Shown here piece by piece: positions 26,282 through 37,996 of a DNA stretch of 37,996 nt. The position numbers and the translations under genes were made by a program. The stretch is from positions 31,232-69,227 of the forward strand of contig NZ_LMUI01000008.1 in the NCBI RefSeq assembly GCF_009765995.1, in the 5' to 3' direction. Below the pieces are notes generated by a model, which saw only the letters and a list, made by a program, of their open reading frames with translations, had not been told where the DNA came from and made no database searches. Source of the stretch: Methylocapsa sp. S129 (lineage in GTDB: Bacteria; Pseudomonadota; Alphaproteobacteria; Rhizobiales; Beijerinckiaceae). Numbering within the stretch: the first letter of the stretch is position 1; each line of letters starts with the position of its first letter.

Positions 26282-26997
26282 TTGGGCGCTCGCTCGAAGC
26301 CGGACAAGCGCGGATCGGAGAGGACGTGCGTCGTAACGGGCGAAAAGGGGCCGCCCGAGGGGATGATCCATTTTGCCTTGTCGCCGGGCGGGGATGTCGT
26401 GCCCGATCTGCGCCGAAAGCTGCCCGGCAGAGGCGTCTGGACAAAGTTGAGTTCCGCAATTGTCGCGGAGGCCGTGCGAAAACAGGCCTTTTCGCGGGGG
26501 TTCAAAACGAAAGCCGCGGCGCCGCCCGACCTGGCGGCTAAGCTGGATTCGATGATCGAGCAGGACGCGTTGCAATTCCTGTCGATCGTCAACAAGGCGG
26601 GGCTGATCGTGACGGGCGCCGCCAAGGTCGAAGCCGCGATCCGGGGGGGCGATATCCTCGCCCTTATTCATGCGCTCGACGGCTCGCCCGACGGGACAGC
26701 CAAGCTGGAGCGGATCGTGCGCGGCCGCTTCGGCGACGCGGCCGATCGGATCGCGCGAATAAATCTCTTCTCCTCCAGCCAATTGGATTTGGCATTGGGG
26801 AGGACAAATGTGATACATGCAGCCCTTGGCGCGGGCGAGGCGAGCGCGGCGTTCCTATATAGGGCTCGCCGCCTGGCCCAATATCGATCGAACGGAGAGG
26901 GCGTTCCGCCCATCGCGGCCATGACGGATGATGGCGGCGAGCCGATCGTTGAAGCCGAACAGACAGATGGGCAGAGCCCGGGCACTTGGAAAGACGC

Positions 26998-27001
<4 letters not shown>
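26282..27001 (+). CDS. YlxR (DUF448) / L7Ae-like fusion RNA-binding protein
   Basis: This protein is about 239 residues. The N-terminal part is a YlxR/DUF448 domain ([36 protein letters not shown]). The C-terminal part is an L7Ae/L30e-like domain ([25 protein letters not shown]), an arrangement usual in alphaproteobacteria. A TTG at 26282 with GGAGG at 5 nt is the best start; an upstream GTG (26270) and TTG (26261) lack a well-placed ribosome site. The stop overlaps the infB ATG. YlxR proteins are linked to ribosome and RNase P function; the exact role here is not known. Confidence 0.88.
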
Positions 27002-29679
<2,678 letters not shown>

Positions 29680-29874
29680 GGCAAGCCTTTGGGCTTGCTC
29701 GCCTGGTTGATGCATGGCGTGAGCGGAACTCCAGGCGACCGGCGTCAAGCGCCGGCGCTGATGTATTCACACGTGGCCAAAAGCGGGAGCGTGCACGAAC
29801 GGCTGGCGGCGCCATGATTGCGCTCGCCGCCCAGACTCGCAACTCGAACCATCGAATTCAGGCAATTATCCTCC

Positions 29875-30285
29875 ATGCCCCGTCCAGACCAGAAGAACGC
29901 CGGACCATCGCAACGCCTATTGCGCGTTGGCGAGTTGGTCCGTCATGCGGCGGCTGATTTCCTGGCGCGTGGCGAGATCGAGGATCCCGCCCTCGCCAAG
30001 CAGGTGGTGACGATCCCTTCGGTGAAAATGTCCCCCGATCTCAAGCTGGCGACCATTTCGGTCATGCCGCTTGGCGGCAAGAATGTTGAAAAGATCATCG
30101 CCGCGCTGGATCGAAACAAGAAAGTGCTGCGCACGCTGATCGCCCACCGGGTCAACCTGAAATACGCGCCTGACCTGCGGTTTGTCGTCGATGAGAGCTT
30201 TGCCGCCCAAGCCAGAATCGACGCGTTGTTGAAATCTCCGCAAGTGGCCCGTGATTTGGAAAATGGCGACGAGGATTTGAAATGA
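29875..30285 (+). CDS. rbfA: 30S ribosome-binding factor RbfA
   Basis: This 136-residue KH-fold factor for 16S rRNA 5' end processing and cold adaptation has [40 protein letters not shown] and [20 protein letters not shown]. The ATG at 29875 (protein begins MPRPDQKN) is preferred to an earlier in-frame codon. About 195 bp separates it from infB with no other gene seen; an internal promoter there is possible. Its stop overlaps the truB start (ATGA). Confidence 0.95.
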   Translation: MPRPDQKNAGPSQRLLRVGELVRHAAADFLARGEIEDPALAKQVVTIPSVKMSPDLKLATISVMPLGGKNVEKIIAALDRNKKVLRTLIAHRVNLKYAPDLRFVVDESFAAQARIDALLKSPQVARDLENGDEDLK

Positions 30286-31235
30286 GCGACGCCATGATCG
30301 AAGAGGCGCCCGCAAGGCCCAAGGCCGAAAAGCGCGAACAACGCCGTTCGACCCGCGTTGAAGTCAATGGATGGGTTTGTCTCGACAAACCCATCGGACT
30401 CACTTCGACGCAGGCGGTCGCGCAGCTCAAATATCTCTTCAACGCCAAAAAAGCGGGCCATGCCGGCACCCTCGACCCGCTCGCCTCCGGCGTGCTGCCG
30501 ATTGCGTTCGGCGAAGCGACCAAAACGGTTCCGATCGTGCAGGACGGCGTCAAAATCTATCGTTTTGGCGTCAAATGGGGCGAGGAGACCGACACCGACG
30601 ATGCGGAGGGCCGTGTCATCGCGGCCTCCGAATTGCGCCCGGACCCGGCGGCGATCTCAGCTCAATTGCCGCGTTTTATCGGTGTGATCAGCCAGGTTCC
30701 GCCAATCTATTCGGCGATCAAGATCGCCGGCGAGCGGGCTTACGATCTGGCGCGCGAAGGCGCCGCCCTCGTTATGGCGCCGCGCGAAATTGTCGTTCAC
30801 CGGCTGGAGCTCATCTCCAGCGAGCCGGGCTTGGCGATTTTCGAGGCGGAGTGCGGCAAGGGCACTTATGTCAGGGCGATCGCGCGCGACCTTGGCCGGC
30901 TTTTAGGATGCTACGGCCATGTCGTCCTGCTGCGACGCACGCGCGTGGGGCCGTTCTGGAGCGAGGGGGCCGTGACTCCGGACAGCCTTGGCGAAGCGCC
31001 CGACCTGGTGCGGGCGATGTTGCCGGTTGAGGCCGGACTTCGGGAATTGCCCAATATCGCGCTGGATCGCGATGGCGCCGCCATTCTGCGGCGCGGGCAG
31101 AAGCTGCTGCTGCGCGGCAGCCACGCGCCCCACGATGGGCCGGCCTATGCGTCGTGTTTTGGCGCGCCTATCGCATTTGGCGTTGTCGAGGCGGGATATT
31201 TCGTGTCGACGCGGGTGTTCAATCTGCCGGGGTGA
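30282..31235 (+). CDS. truB: tRNA pseudouridine-55 synthase
   Basis: This 317-residue enzyme isomerises U55 of tRNAs to pseudouridine. Motifs present are [17 protein letters not shown], the catalytic-Asp motif [20 protein letters not shown] and [20 protein letters not shown]. The segment [15 protein letters not shown] is also intact, and a C-terminal PUA-like region follows. The ATG overlaps the rbfA stop by 4 bp, so the two are translationally coupled. Confidence 0.97.
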   Translation: MSDAMIEEAPARPKAEKREQRRSTRVEVNGWVCLDKPIGLTSTQAVAQLKYLFNAKKAGHAGTLDPLASGVLPIAFGEATKTVPIVQDGVKIYRFGVKWGEETDTDDAEGRVIAASELRPDPAAISAQLPRFIGVISQVPPIYSAIKIAGERAYDLAREGAALVMAPREIVVHRLELISSEPGLAIFEAECGKGTYVRAIARDLGRLLGCYGHVVLLRRTRVGPFWSEGAVTPDSLGEAPDLVRAMLPVEAGLRELPNIALDRDGAAILRRGQKLLLRGSHAPHDGPAYASCFGAPIAFGVVEAGYFVSTRVFNLPG

Positions 31236-31279
31236 CCGGCGAGCTGCGCGGCCGCCTCGCCCAACCCCCCTGCACAATT

Positions 31280-31326
31280 CGATAGCGCGGCCGCTTAAAT
31301 CCTGTATAAGCCGCCCAGCCTGGGCG
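31280..31326 (+). promoter_or_regulatory. possible promoter and hairpin upstream of rpsO
   Basis: In the 201-bp truB-rpsO gap, TATAAG (31305-31310) could be a -10 element; the -35 side is weak. The hairpin CGCCCA-GCC-TGGGCG (31312-31326) follows. It might be part of an S15 autoregulatory leader, as known for rpsO in other bacteria. The evidence is thin. Confidence 0.25.
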
Positions 31327-31436
31327 TCTGCGCCCTCGCTTGCCATGACCGACCTGGACGACATCCCGGTTCGGCCAATTCCAGAGGAAAGCGCCGTCGA
31401 AGACGGGCCGCGCCTCGCAACGAAAGGACTAACCCG

Positions 31437-31706
31437 ATGTCGATTACCGTTGAGCGCAAAGCTGCGCTCGTGAAGGAATATGCCTTGAAGGCCGGCGACA
31501 CAGGCTCGCCTGAAGTGCAGGTGGCGATCCTGACGGAGCGCATCACCAATCTGACTGGCCATTTTAAAACTCACGTCAAGGACAATCATTCGCGCAGGGG
31601 CCTTCTGAAGATGGTCTCGCAGCGTCGCACGCTCCTTGATTATGTGAAGAAGGACGACGAAGCCCGCTACAAGTCGCTCATCGAGCGTCTGGGGATTCGC
31701 CGCTGA
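31437..31706 (+). CDS. rpsO: 30S ribosomal protein S15
   Basis: This 89-residue protein binds the three-way junction of 16S rRNA and helps form inter-subunit bridge B4. Family segments are [19 protein letters not shown], the loop [14 protein letters not shown] and the C-terminal [19 protein letters not shown] precedes the ATG. It is followed by pnp after 233 bp, the usual rpsO-pnp order; that gap holds GC-rich inverted sequences but no gene. Confidence 0.98.
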   Translation: MSITVERKAALVKEYALKAGDTGSPEVQVAILTERITNLTGHFKTHVKDNHSRRGLLKMVSQRRTLLDYVKKDDEARYKSLIERLGIRR

Positions 31707-31939
31707 TCCAGGCCCAAAGGCCTGATTGATAGACGACGACGGCGGCATGGGGCCGCTGTCGCGATTTAAGGTGAAAGCTGCGCGTCATGGCAGGATCGCC
31801 GGATGCTGGACCACCGCCCGACAAGCGGGCTCGGGCCAGCCTCTCGCCGTCTTGCCCATGACCGACCTCATGGCGAAACCATATGATGGCAAGACCACTT
31901 GGCCGAGAAGCTTTCACCATCTGAGAAAGATGATGAGAG

Positions 31940-34084
31940 ATGTTCGATATTCAACGTGAAGAACTCAATTGGTGCGGTCGCGACCTCGTGCTGGAGACCG
32001 GCCGCATCGCCCGTCAGGCCGACGGCGCGGTATTCGCGAGCTGGGGCGAGACGACCGTGCTGGCGACAGTGGTCTCCGCCAAGACGGCCAAGCCCGGCAT
32101 CGATTTTTTCCCCCTGACCGTCCATTATCAGGAGAAGGCCTTTGCCGCCGGGCGCATCCCGGGCGGCTTCCTCAAGCGCGAGGGACGCCTTTCCGACAAA
32201 GAGACGCTGACCTCTCGCCTGATCGATCGCCCGATCCGTCCGCTTTTCCCCGATGGCTTTCGCTGCGAGACGCAGATCATCGTCACCGTTCTCAGCCATG
32301 ACCTCGAGACCGATCCCGACATTCTCGCGCTGATCGCCTCGTCCGCCGCCTTGACCCTGTCGGGCGTCCCGTTCATGGGCCCCATCGGCGCTGCGCGGGT
32401 CGGCTACATCAAGGGTGAAATCAAGGTCAATCCGACCATTGAGGAATTGAAGGATTCCGCGCTCGATCTCGTTGTCGCGGGCACGGGCGAAGCGGTGCTG
32501 ATGGTCGAATCGGAAGCCAAGGAACTGTCCGAAGAGATCATGCTCGGCGCTGTCATGGCGGGCCATAAGGCGTTCCAGCCGGTGATCGATGCGATCATTC
32601 GTCTGGCCGAGCGCGCCGCCAAGGAGCCGCGCGAACTCAAGATCGCCGACAAGTCGGCTGCAGAAAAGGCTGTTCTTGAGATCGGCGAAGCCGATCTGCG
32701 CGCCGCCTACGCCCATACCCAGAAGCAGCAGCGCTATGCCGCCATCGACGCCGTCAAGGCGAAGGTGATGGCTGCGCTGGCGCCGGCGGAAGGCGAGGCG
32801 AAATTCACCAAGGAAGAGCTTGCCGAAGCCTTCCATGATGCGCAGGCCAAGGTCGTGCGCTGGAACATTCTCGATCACAAGACTCGCATCGACGGGCGCG
32901 ATCTGACGACGGTTCGCCCGATCCTCAGTCAGGTCGGCATCTTGCCGCGCACCCACGGCTCGGCGCTCTTCACGCGCGGCGAGACCCAGGCGCTTGTCGT
33001 CGCGACTTTGGGCACCGGCGAAGACGAGCAGTTCATCGACGCATTGGACGGGACCTACAAGGAGCGCTTCATGCTCCATTATAACTTCCCTCCCTATTCG
33101 GTCGGCGAGACCGGCCGCATGGCCGCGCCGGGTCGGCGCGAAATCGGTCATGGCAAGCTTGCCTGGCGCGCGATCCGTCCGATGCTGCCGACGGCTGCTG
33201 AATTCCCCTACACGATCCGCATCGTGTCGGAGATCACCGAATCGAACGGTTCCTCCTCGATGGCGACTGTCTGCGGCTCCTCGCTCGCCTTGATGGATGC
33301 GGGCGTTCCGTTGAAAAGACCGACCGCGGGCATTGCGATGGGTCTGATCCTTGAGGACAAGCGTTTCGCCGTTCTCTCGGATATTCTGGGCGATGAAGAT
33401 CATCTGGGCGACATGGACTTCAAGGTCGCCGGCACCACCGAGGGCGTCACTTCCCTGCAGATGGACATTAAGATCGCCGGCATTACCGAGGAGATCATGA
33501 AAGTCGCCCTCGGCCAGGCGAAAGACGGCCGTCTGCATATTCTGGGCGAAATGAGCAAGGCGCTGACCGGCGCGCGCGCGGAGCTTGGCGAATTTGCGCC
33601 GCGCATCGAGACGATGAAAATCCCGACCGACAAGATCCGGGAAGTCATCGGCACGGGCGGCAAGGTCATTCGCGAAATCGTCGAGAAGACCGGCGCCAAG
33701 ATCAACATCGAAGACGACGGCACGATCAAGATCGCTTCAGCCGACGGCGCCAAGATCAAGGCCGCCATCAACTGGATCAAGTCGATCGCGTCGGATCCGG
33801 AAATCGGCCTGATCTATGATGGCACGGTCGTCAAGACGGTCGACTTTGGCGCTTTCGTGAATTTCTTCGGCTCTAAGGACGGTCTCGTCCATATATCGCA
33901 GCTCTCGAAAGGCCGCGTCGCCAAGACGACCGACGTCGTCAAGGAAGGCGATAAGGTCAAGGTCAAACTGCTCGGCTTCGACGATCGCGGCAAGGTGCGG
34001 CTGTCGATGCGCGTCGTCGACCAGCAGACCGGCGCCGATCTCGAAAAGCAGCAGGCGAGCGAAGAAGCTAGCCACGCGGAATAA
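31940..34084 (+). CDS. pnp: polyribonucleotide nucleotidyltransferase
   Basis: This 714-residue 3'-to-5' phosphorolytic exoribonuclease is a degradosome component and cold-shock factor. It has two RNase PH domains (about 1-220 and 300-550; [40 protein letters not shown]). KH is at about 555-615 ([20 protein letters not shown]) and S1 at about 622-692 ([20 protein letters not shown]). The short acidic tail SEEASHAE is usual. In E. coli, PNPase autoregulates through its leader after RNase III cleavage; the 233-bp leader here could do the same, which is inference. A CCTTCTCCC/GGGAGAAGG hairpin lies 21 bp downstream. Confidence 0.98.
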   Translation: MFDIQREELNWCGRDLVLETGRIARQADGAVFASWGETTVLATVVSAKTAKPGIDFFPLTVHYQEKAFAAGRIPGGFLKREGRLSDKETLTSRLIDRPIRPLFPDGFRCETQIIVTVLSHDLETDPDILALIASSAALTLSGVPFMGPIGAARVGYIKGEIKVNPTIEELKDSALDLVVAGTGEAVLMVESEAKELSEEIMLGAVMAGHKAFQPVIDAIIRLAERAAKEPRELKIADKSAAEKAVLEIGEADLRAAYAHTQKQQRYAAIDAVKAKVMAALAPAEGEAKFTKEELAEAFHDAQAKVVRWNILDHKTRIDGRDLTTVRPILSQVGILPRTHGSALFTRGETQALVVATLGTGEDEQFIDALDGTYKERFMLHYNFPPYSVGETGRMAAPGRREIGHGKLAWRAIRPMLPTAAEFPYTIRIVSEITESNGSSSMATVCGSSLALMDAGVPLKRPTAGIAMGLILEDKRFAVLSDILGDEDHLGDMDFKVAGTTEGVTSLQMDIKIAGITEEIMKVALGQAKDGRLHILGEMSKALTGARAELGEFAPRIETMKIPTDKIREVIGTGGKVIREIVEKTGAKINIEDDGTIKIASADGAKIKAAINWIKSIASDPEIGLIYDGTVVKTVDFGAFVNFFGSKDGLVHISQLSKGRVAKTTDVVKEGDKVKVKLLGFDDRGKVRLSMRVVDQQTGADLEKQQASEEASHAE

Positions 34085-34105
34085 TTGCGCCGCGCCGCGC
34101 GCAGG

Positions 34106-34130
34106 CCTTCTCCCTGAGAATGGGAGAAGG
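34106..34130 (+). terminator. hairpin downstream of pnp
   Basis: CCTTCTCCC-TGAGAAT-GGGAGAAGG is a perfect 9-bp stem. It lacks a T tract, so it may instead protect the 3' end of the message. Its arms match the large stem of the repeats in the serC-serA gap, so it is probably a degenerate copy of that element. Confidence 0.6.
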
Positions 34131-34392
34131 CGTTCGGCTTAGGGCAGTTGGCCCCTCCCTTGCTTATCCCTCGGTTGCACGGGCGCTCTCGTCTCAATCA
34201 GGCGAGCGCGTCCGCGCATCCCGTAATCCTTCAGCAGGCGCTGACGCAGGGCGCATTGTTAGAATTTTAATATTTCGTCAACTCAACGGCCACAAAACGC
34301 CCGCTATTTCGGAACGTTAAGTTCTGAGCAAGCGATGTTCGCTATGCCCTTTGAGGCAGGCGGGCGAGCGTAACAAGAAAACGGTAGAAGTA
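34131..34392. other. intergenic region with no gene seen
   Basis: The pnp to YbjQ-like gene gap totals 308 bp including the hairpin. The second half becomes A/T-rich (TTAGAATTTTAATATTTCGT, 34259-34278), which suggests a promoter for the YbjQ-like gene. No RNA gene or open frame with coding character was recognised. Confidence 0.4.
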
Positions 34393-34677
34393 ATGCAAGT
34401 TAGTCATACTCATGAACTCGAAGACGGCCGGAGCCATTATTCCATCGGCCGCATCAAGGCCTCCTCCGGTTGGCGCGCCGCCAATGCCGCAGGCGGCGAG
34501 GCGGATCGTCTGGCGGCCGTCCGGGCGCTGATCCGCGAGGCGCAGGAATATGACGCCGACGCGATTATCGGCCTCGACTTTGAAGTGGACGCGATCAAGC
34601 GCGCAGACCTTGACGGCGCCCCCCTGCAGCGCGTCGCCGCCACCGGCATTGCGGTCAAGTTCGCCCAAGCGGCGTGA
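34393..34677 (+). CDS. YbjQ/UPF0145-like small protein
   Basis: This 94-residue protein starts at the ATG at 34393. It has YDADAIIGLDFEVDAI and RVAATGIAVKF near the C-terminus, the conserved end of the YbjQ/DUF74 'heavy-metal-binding' fold, known as oligomeric rings in crystal structures. Function in bacteria is unknown. The usual N-terminal half (HY..GRI.ASS.WRA) is present. It stands alone after an A/T-rich gap; the AhpD-like gene follows 94 bp later. Confidence 0.75.
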   Translation: MQVSHTHELEDGRSHYSIGRIKASSGWRAANAAGGEADRLAAVRALIREAQEYDADAIIGLDFEVDAIKRADLDGAPLQRVAATGIAVKFAQAA

Positions 34678-34771
34678 TTCTCGTTTAGGAGAAATCGGGT
34701 CGCCGCCTCTTTCGTCAGGGCGGCCTCTCCGTCTAGGATGGCGCGAAGTTGCGACATCAACGGAAGCGCGA

Positions 34772-35365
34772 ATGGCGAAGAAATCGAAGAAGCGGCTGGC
34801 GCGCGGCGAGAGCGTCATCGCGCTTGATTTGCCAAGCGCCGAGCCGACGCCGGCCATCGCGGCCTATTTCGCCAAATGCCGAGAAAAGCTCGGCTTCGTG
34901 CCCAATGTGCTGACGGCCTATGCGCATGACATGGCCAAGCTGGAAGCCTTCGCGGCCTTCTACAATGACCTGATGTTGGCGCCCTCCGGTCTTTCCAAGC
35001 TGGAGCGCGAAATGATCGCGGTGGCGGTCTCGGCGGACAACCGTTGTTTCTATTGCCTGACCGCGCATGGCGCGGCGGTGCGGCAGATCTCCTGCATTCC
35101 CCAACTTGGCGAGCTGATGGCGATGAACTGGCGCGCAGCGGGCCTGCCGCCGCGCCAATATGCGATGCTCGTCTTTGCTGAAAAAATCACCCGCTCCAGC
35201 GCGCAAATCGAGGAGCGGGACCGACAGGCCTTGCGGGAGGCGGGCTTTTCGGATCGCGAAATCTGGGACATCGCCGCCGTCGCCTCGTTCTTCAATATGT
35301 CGAACCGCATGGCCTCGGCGGTCGACATGCGGCCAAACGACGAATATCACGCGCAGGCGCGATAG
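34772..35365 (+). CDS. AhpD-like, peroxidase-related carboxymuconolactone-decarboxylase-fold protein
   Basis: This 197-residue protein starts at an ATG with GGAAG upstream. The AhpD core is EMIAVAVSADNRCFYCLTAH, holding the redox CxxC (CFYC) and a nearby His, as in the uncharacterised peroxidase-related family. The C-terminal helical half is FSDREIWDIAAVASFFNMSNRMA. AhpD uses such a CxxC to reduce peroxides with a thiol partner; the partner here is not evident. A Lys/Arg-rich leader MAKKSKKRLARG precedes the domain. Confidence 0.87.
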   Translation: MAKKSKKRLARGESVIALDLPSAEPTPAIAAYFAKCREKLGFVPNVLTAYAHDMAKLEAFAAFYNDLMLAPSGLSKLEREMIAVAVSADNRCFYCLTAHGAAVRQISCIPQLGELMAMNWRAAGLPPRQYAMLVFAEKITRSSAQIEERDRQALREAGFSDREIWDIAAVASFFNMSNRMASAVDMRPNDEYHAQAR

Positions 35366-35543
35366 GGCGGTTCCGCAGTACGGCTTGGCCGTGTCTTTGT
35401 TCGACCGCACTCCTGTGTTTGAAAGTCGCGAGATCGAAGAGTGCTGAGCCCAGACTCTATCGCGCGAAAGCGCCGTTTATGCGCAAGGAGATGTCGAAAT
35501 TTCTCTTCTGTCTTCGCTTGCTTGGCCGATTCTGCGAACCCTC

Positions 35544-36503
35544 GTGGCGTTGGCGACGCTATCTCTAGCCTCCGGCGCGTTGGCCGAAGAGGCTTGTCTC
35601 TATCGGCCGGTTCCGCATGAGGGTCTCGCGGCCGCGGATTCCGTCGCCGACTATCTCTCGACCTTGCAGACATGCCGCAATTCCGATGGCCGCAATCTCG
35701 TCGCGATCAGAACAATGACGATCGACAAGACGCCCCTGCTGCTGCTCGCCGATTCCGACAAACTCACGACCAGGATTGAGCGCGCCGCTTGCTGGACGTG
35801 CCAGGCGGCGAGCGAGGAATCACTAGCGGGCACGCGCTATCTGCGAACAGTGGTCAAAGCGGGTGAAATGCCGGGGATCGCGCATCGCACATTCCTGCAA
35901 AACGCCGGCCTTACCCATGGCGCGGCGCAGGGCGCCTTCGTCACCGGCGATCTCTGCCCCAGCCGCAAGCCGCTCGATCGCCGTTTCTTCGAAAAGCTGA
36001 TGACCACAGGACAGGGAGCTCCGGTGGCGCTGTCGGTCTCCGGCCTCTGGCTGCTTCATCACGCTGCCGATTTTCATTGGCTGATGGAAAAACAGGCCGA
36101 TGGCGCGCTCGACATCATCTGGACCAATCACAGCTATCACCACCCCTATGCGAAAGGGCGTCCCGACGATCAGACGTTCATGATGACCAAGGGTCTCGAC
36201 GCCGATTATGAAATTCTGCAAACGGAGCGCCTGCTGATCGCCAATGGCGGAATCCCCTCGGTTTTCTTCCGGTTTCCCGGCCTTGTCTCCAATTCTCCGC
36301 TGATGGACGCGGTGCGCCGCCATCATCTGATCGTGCTGGGAACCGATGCATGGCTCGCGGAGGGCCAGCGGCCGGGAGAAGGTTCGATCGTGCTTGTGCA
36401 CCCCAATGGCAATGAAGAGGGCGGGATCGACCGGTTTGCGCGCTATGTTGACCAGGGGACGATCGCGCGCCCGTTCGAGCCTGTGCTCGCAGCGCCGCCC
36501 TGA
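35544..36503 (+). CDS. exported NodB-like polysaccharide deacetylase homologue, first catalytic motif lost, start unclear
   Basis: The protein is about 319-334 residues. A hydrophobic signal segment (ALATLSLASGALAEE) precedes a NodB-like domain. The second motif is NHSYHHP (HSxxH), the third FRFPGL, and later GTDAWLA and VLVHPN. The first motif TFDDG, which supplies the base and a metal ligand, is replaced by ALSVSGLW. Deacetylase activity is therefore doubtful. The only canonical in-frame start is a GTG at 35544, which would leave no basic n-region. AAGGAG at 35485-35490 sits 8 nt before an in-frame ATT (35499). A one-base insertion in the T run at 35500-35502 would join the frame to ATG 35479 and give a good signal peptide. 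Confidence 0.7.
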   Translation: MALATLSLASGALAEEACLYRPVPHEGLAAADSVADYLSTLQTCRNSDGRNLVAIRTMTIDKTPLLLLADSDKLTTRIERAACWTCQAASEESLAGTRYLRTVVKAGEMPGIAHRTFLQNAGLTHGAAQGAFVTGDLCPSRKPLDRRFFEKLMTTGQGAPVALSVSGLWLLHHAADFHWLMEKQADGALDIIWTNHSYHHPYAKGRPDDQTFMMTKGLDADYEILQTERLLIANGGIPSVFFRFPGLVSNSPLMDAVRRHHLIVLGTDAWLAEGQRPGEGSIVLVHPNGNEEGGIDRFARYVDQGTIARPFEPVLAAPP

Positions 36504-36513
36504 GAGGGCGCAA

Positions 36514-36936
36514 TCAGGCGCCGCTCAATTTGCGCGCCACATCCTCCGGCAGAACTTGGGATTTCAGCCGGCCGTCCCGCGCGTCGCGGATCGTCCAAAC
36601 CCGCTTCTCATGCCCCTCGACCGCTAGCTCCGCCTTGTTGAACAGCTTATGGGCGATCTCGAAGCTCGAGCGCCCGACCGCGGTCACGCTTGAGACGATT
36701 TCGATCTCCTCGCCGTACCGAGAGGGACGCAGGAATGTCGCTCTTGTGTCGACCACCGGAATGCCCACGATGCCATAGGCGGCGACCATGTCGGCTTTTT
36801 CCACGCCGAGCGCGGCGCGTACGAGCAGCGCCGTCGACCAGTCGAAAAATTCGAAGAAACGCGGATTGAAGACAATGCCGGCGGGGTCGCAATGACCCCA
36901 TTCGATCGTCAATTTGCGGGTGAATTGAAAGCCCAT
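36514..36936 (-). CDS. hot-dog-fold acyl-CoA thioesterase (4HBT family)
   Basis: This 140-residue protein starts at an ATG with GAGGGATC upstream. The 4-hydroxybenzoyl-CoA thioesterase motif GHCDPAGIVFNPRFFEFFDW contains the catalytic-type Asp. RATFLRPSRYGEEIEI and KLFNKAELAVEGHEKRVWTI complete the hot-dog fold. It would hydrolyse an acyl- or aroyl-CoA in the cytoplasm. It lies 17 bp downstream of the thiolase gene on the same strand, so a joint role in acyl-CoA turnover is likely. Confidence 0.88.
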   Translation of the reverse strand: MGFQFTRKLTIEWGHCDPAGIVFNPRFFEFFDWSTALLVRAALGVEKADMVAAYGIVGIPVVDTRATFLRPSRYGEEIEIVSSVTAVGRSSFEIAHKLFNKAELAVEGHEKRVWTIRDARDGRLKSQVLPEDVARKLSGA

Positions 36937-36953
36937 ACTGATCCCTCTAAACG

Positions 36954-37996
36954 TCAATTGGCGCCGGCGACGTTCTCGATCAGCATCGCGATGCCCTGTC
37001 CCCCGCCGATGCAGGCCGAGGCGACGCCATAGCGCAGGCCGCTGCGCGTGAGTTCGCGCGCCAGGGTCAGCGTCAGGCGCACGCCCGTCGCGCCGAGCGG
37101 ATGGCCGATGGCGATCGCGCCGCCATTGACATTGAGCCGCGTCTCGTCGAGCCCGAGTTCGCGCACGCAGGCCAGTACCTGCGCGCCGAACGCCTCGTTG
37201 ATTTCGATGCGATCGATCTGGCTAAGCGCCAATCCCGTGTGCTCGAGCAGCGCGCGGATCGCCGGCGCCGGGCCGATGCCCATGATGGCGGGCGGGCACC
37301 CCACCGCGACGGCGCCGATCAGCCGCGCGAGCGGCTTCTTGCCCGCGCGTTTGAGCCAGTCGCCGCTGACGACGACCGCCCCCGCCGCGCCATCCACGAC
37401 CGCCGAACTATTGCCGCCGGTCTGCACCCCGCCGAAGGCCGGGCGGATTTTGGCCAATGTCTCCAGACTGGTCGCGCGCGGATGGCTGTCCTGCGTCACT
37501 GCGTTGATTTTCCGGTCGAGCCTGATGCCCCGGTCCTTACGGCCGGGGGAAGAAAAAATCTCGGAACCGACGCTGATGATCTCGTCGTCGAAAAAGCCTT
37601 CGGCCCGCGCCTTGAGCGCCCGCGCGAAAGAGCGCTCGGCATAGGAATCGACCTCGGCCCGCGTGATCGCATATTGCGTCGCCAGATTTTCGGCCGTACC
37701 GCCCATCGTCGTGGCGCAGGACGGGTCGAGCAGCGCCTCCCAAAGGAAGTCCTTGAATTCGACCTGCCCCATGCGAAAGCCGTTGCGATGGGTATAGGCG
37801 GCGACCGGATTGCGGCTCATCGATTCCGCGCCGACGCAAAGCGCGACATCAATCTTTTTATGCGTGACGGCGTCGCAGGCTTGCGAAAGAACCTCGACGC
37901 CGGTGCCGCAAATGCGTTGCACGAGATGGGCGGGAACTTCCTCGGGAACGCCCGCGTAAAGGCCGATATGGCGGGGGACCATATAAGCGTCAAAAC
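36954..37996 (-). CDS. acetyl-CoA acyltransferase / thiolase (5' end outside window)
   Basis: At least 342 residues of a thiolase are present. The frame is open to the window edge, and the codons upstream of the internal ATG at 37982 still read as thiolase, so the start is missing. The nucleophilic Cys is in RICGTGVEVL, the His in GHPLGATG and the second Cys in SACIGGGQG. NEAFGAQVLACVREL is also intact. It would carry out thiolytic cleavage or the reverse condensation of 3-ketoacyl-CoA; beta-oxidation versus polyhydroxybutyrate synthesis cannot be decided from the part seen. The thioesterase gene follows 17 bp later. Confidence 0.93.
   Translation of the reverse strand, partial: FDAYMVPRHIGLYAGVPEEVPAHLVQRICGTGVEVLSQACDAVTHKKIDVALCVGAESMSRNPVAAYTHRNGFRMGQVEFKDFLWEALLDPSCATTMGGTAENLATQYAITRAEVDSYAERSFARALKARAEGFFDDEIISVGSEIFSSPGRKDRGIRLDRKINAVTQDSHPRATSLETLAKIRPAFGGVQTGGNSSAVVDGAAGAVVVSGDWLKRAGKKPLARLIGAVAVGCPPAIMGIGPAPAIRALLEHTGLALSQIDRIEINEAFGAQVLACVRELGLDETRLNVNGGAIAIGHPLGATGVRLTLTLARELTRSGLRYGVASACIGGGQGIAMLIENVAGAN

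Noticed and set aside
31868-33538. Long minus-strand frame opposite pnp
   Set aside because: Shadow of a conserved gene; no ribosome site and no domain.

Overview
The window reads as chromosomal DNA of a GC-rich alphaproteobacterium of the Hyphomicrobiales (Rhizobiales). The transcription/translation cluster rimP-nusA-ylxR-infB-rbfA-truB-rpsO-pnp, the adjacent serC and serA genes with an alphaproteobacterial-type serC leader, a DUF2336 protein and the codon use all fit that order. The protein flavour resembles Beijerinckiaceae/Methylocystaceae, but this is an impression from the sequences and not a phylogenetic result. No phage, transposase, CRISPR array, rRNA or tRNA was recognised.

Layout. 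1-2340: an ECF sigma factor (its start lies outside the window), a membrane RskA-type anti-sigma factor and a COG0523 GTPase, coupled by 4-bp overlaps. 2447-6583: a FATP-type acyl-CoA synthetase, a CelD/FemAB-like acetyltransferase, a Trm112-like protein, a DHFR-fold protein and a small cysteine-rich exported protein. 6632-9590: serA and serC on the minus strand, separated by an inverted pair of hairpin repeats; serC has a structured leader. 9774-14610: a soluble PAS chemoreceptor, a small conserved-looking protein, a DUF2336 protein and a MuiA-type DUF4139 protein. 14852-17327: Entner-Doudoroff dehydratase edd, convergent with a DgoA-type aldolase. 17555-18037: a lone CpaC-N-like exported protein.

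18059-23478 (minus strand): the most unusual block. It is a compact operon of porin, beta-propeller protein, Tat-exported DyP peroxidase (EfeB), stand-alone cupredoxin and FTR1 permease. It looks like a variant elemental-iron uptake system in which the EfeO peptidase-like domain is absent and an outer-membrane porin plus a propeller protein are added. TTAGAA-type half-sites lie upstream, which would fit iron-responsive control.

23602-34084 (plus strand): the nusA-infB-pnp operon. A strong intrinsic terminator ends only about 15 nt before the rimP start codon. An alternative upstream fold would consume its 5' arm, so the whole operon may be controlled by attenuation.

34393-37996: a YbjQ-like protein, an AhpD-like protein, an exported NodB-like deacetylase lacking the first catalytic motif and without a normal start codon, a hot-dog thioesterase, and a thiolase cut by the window end.
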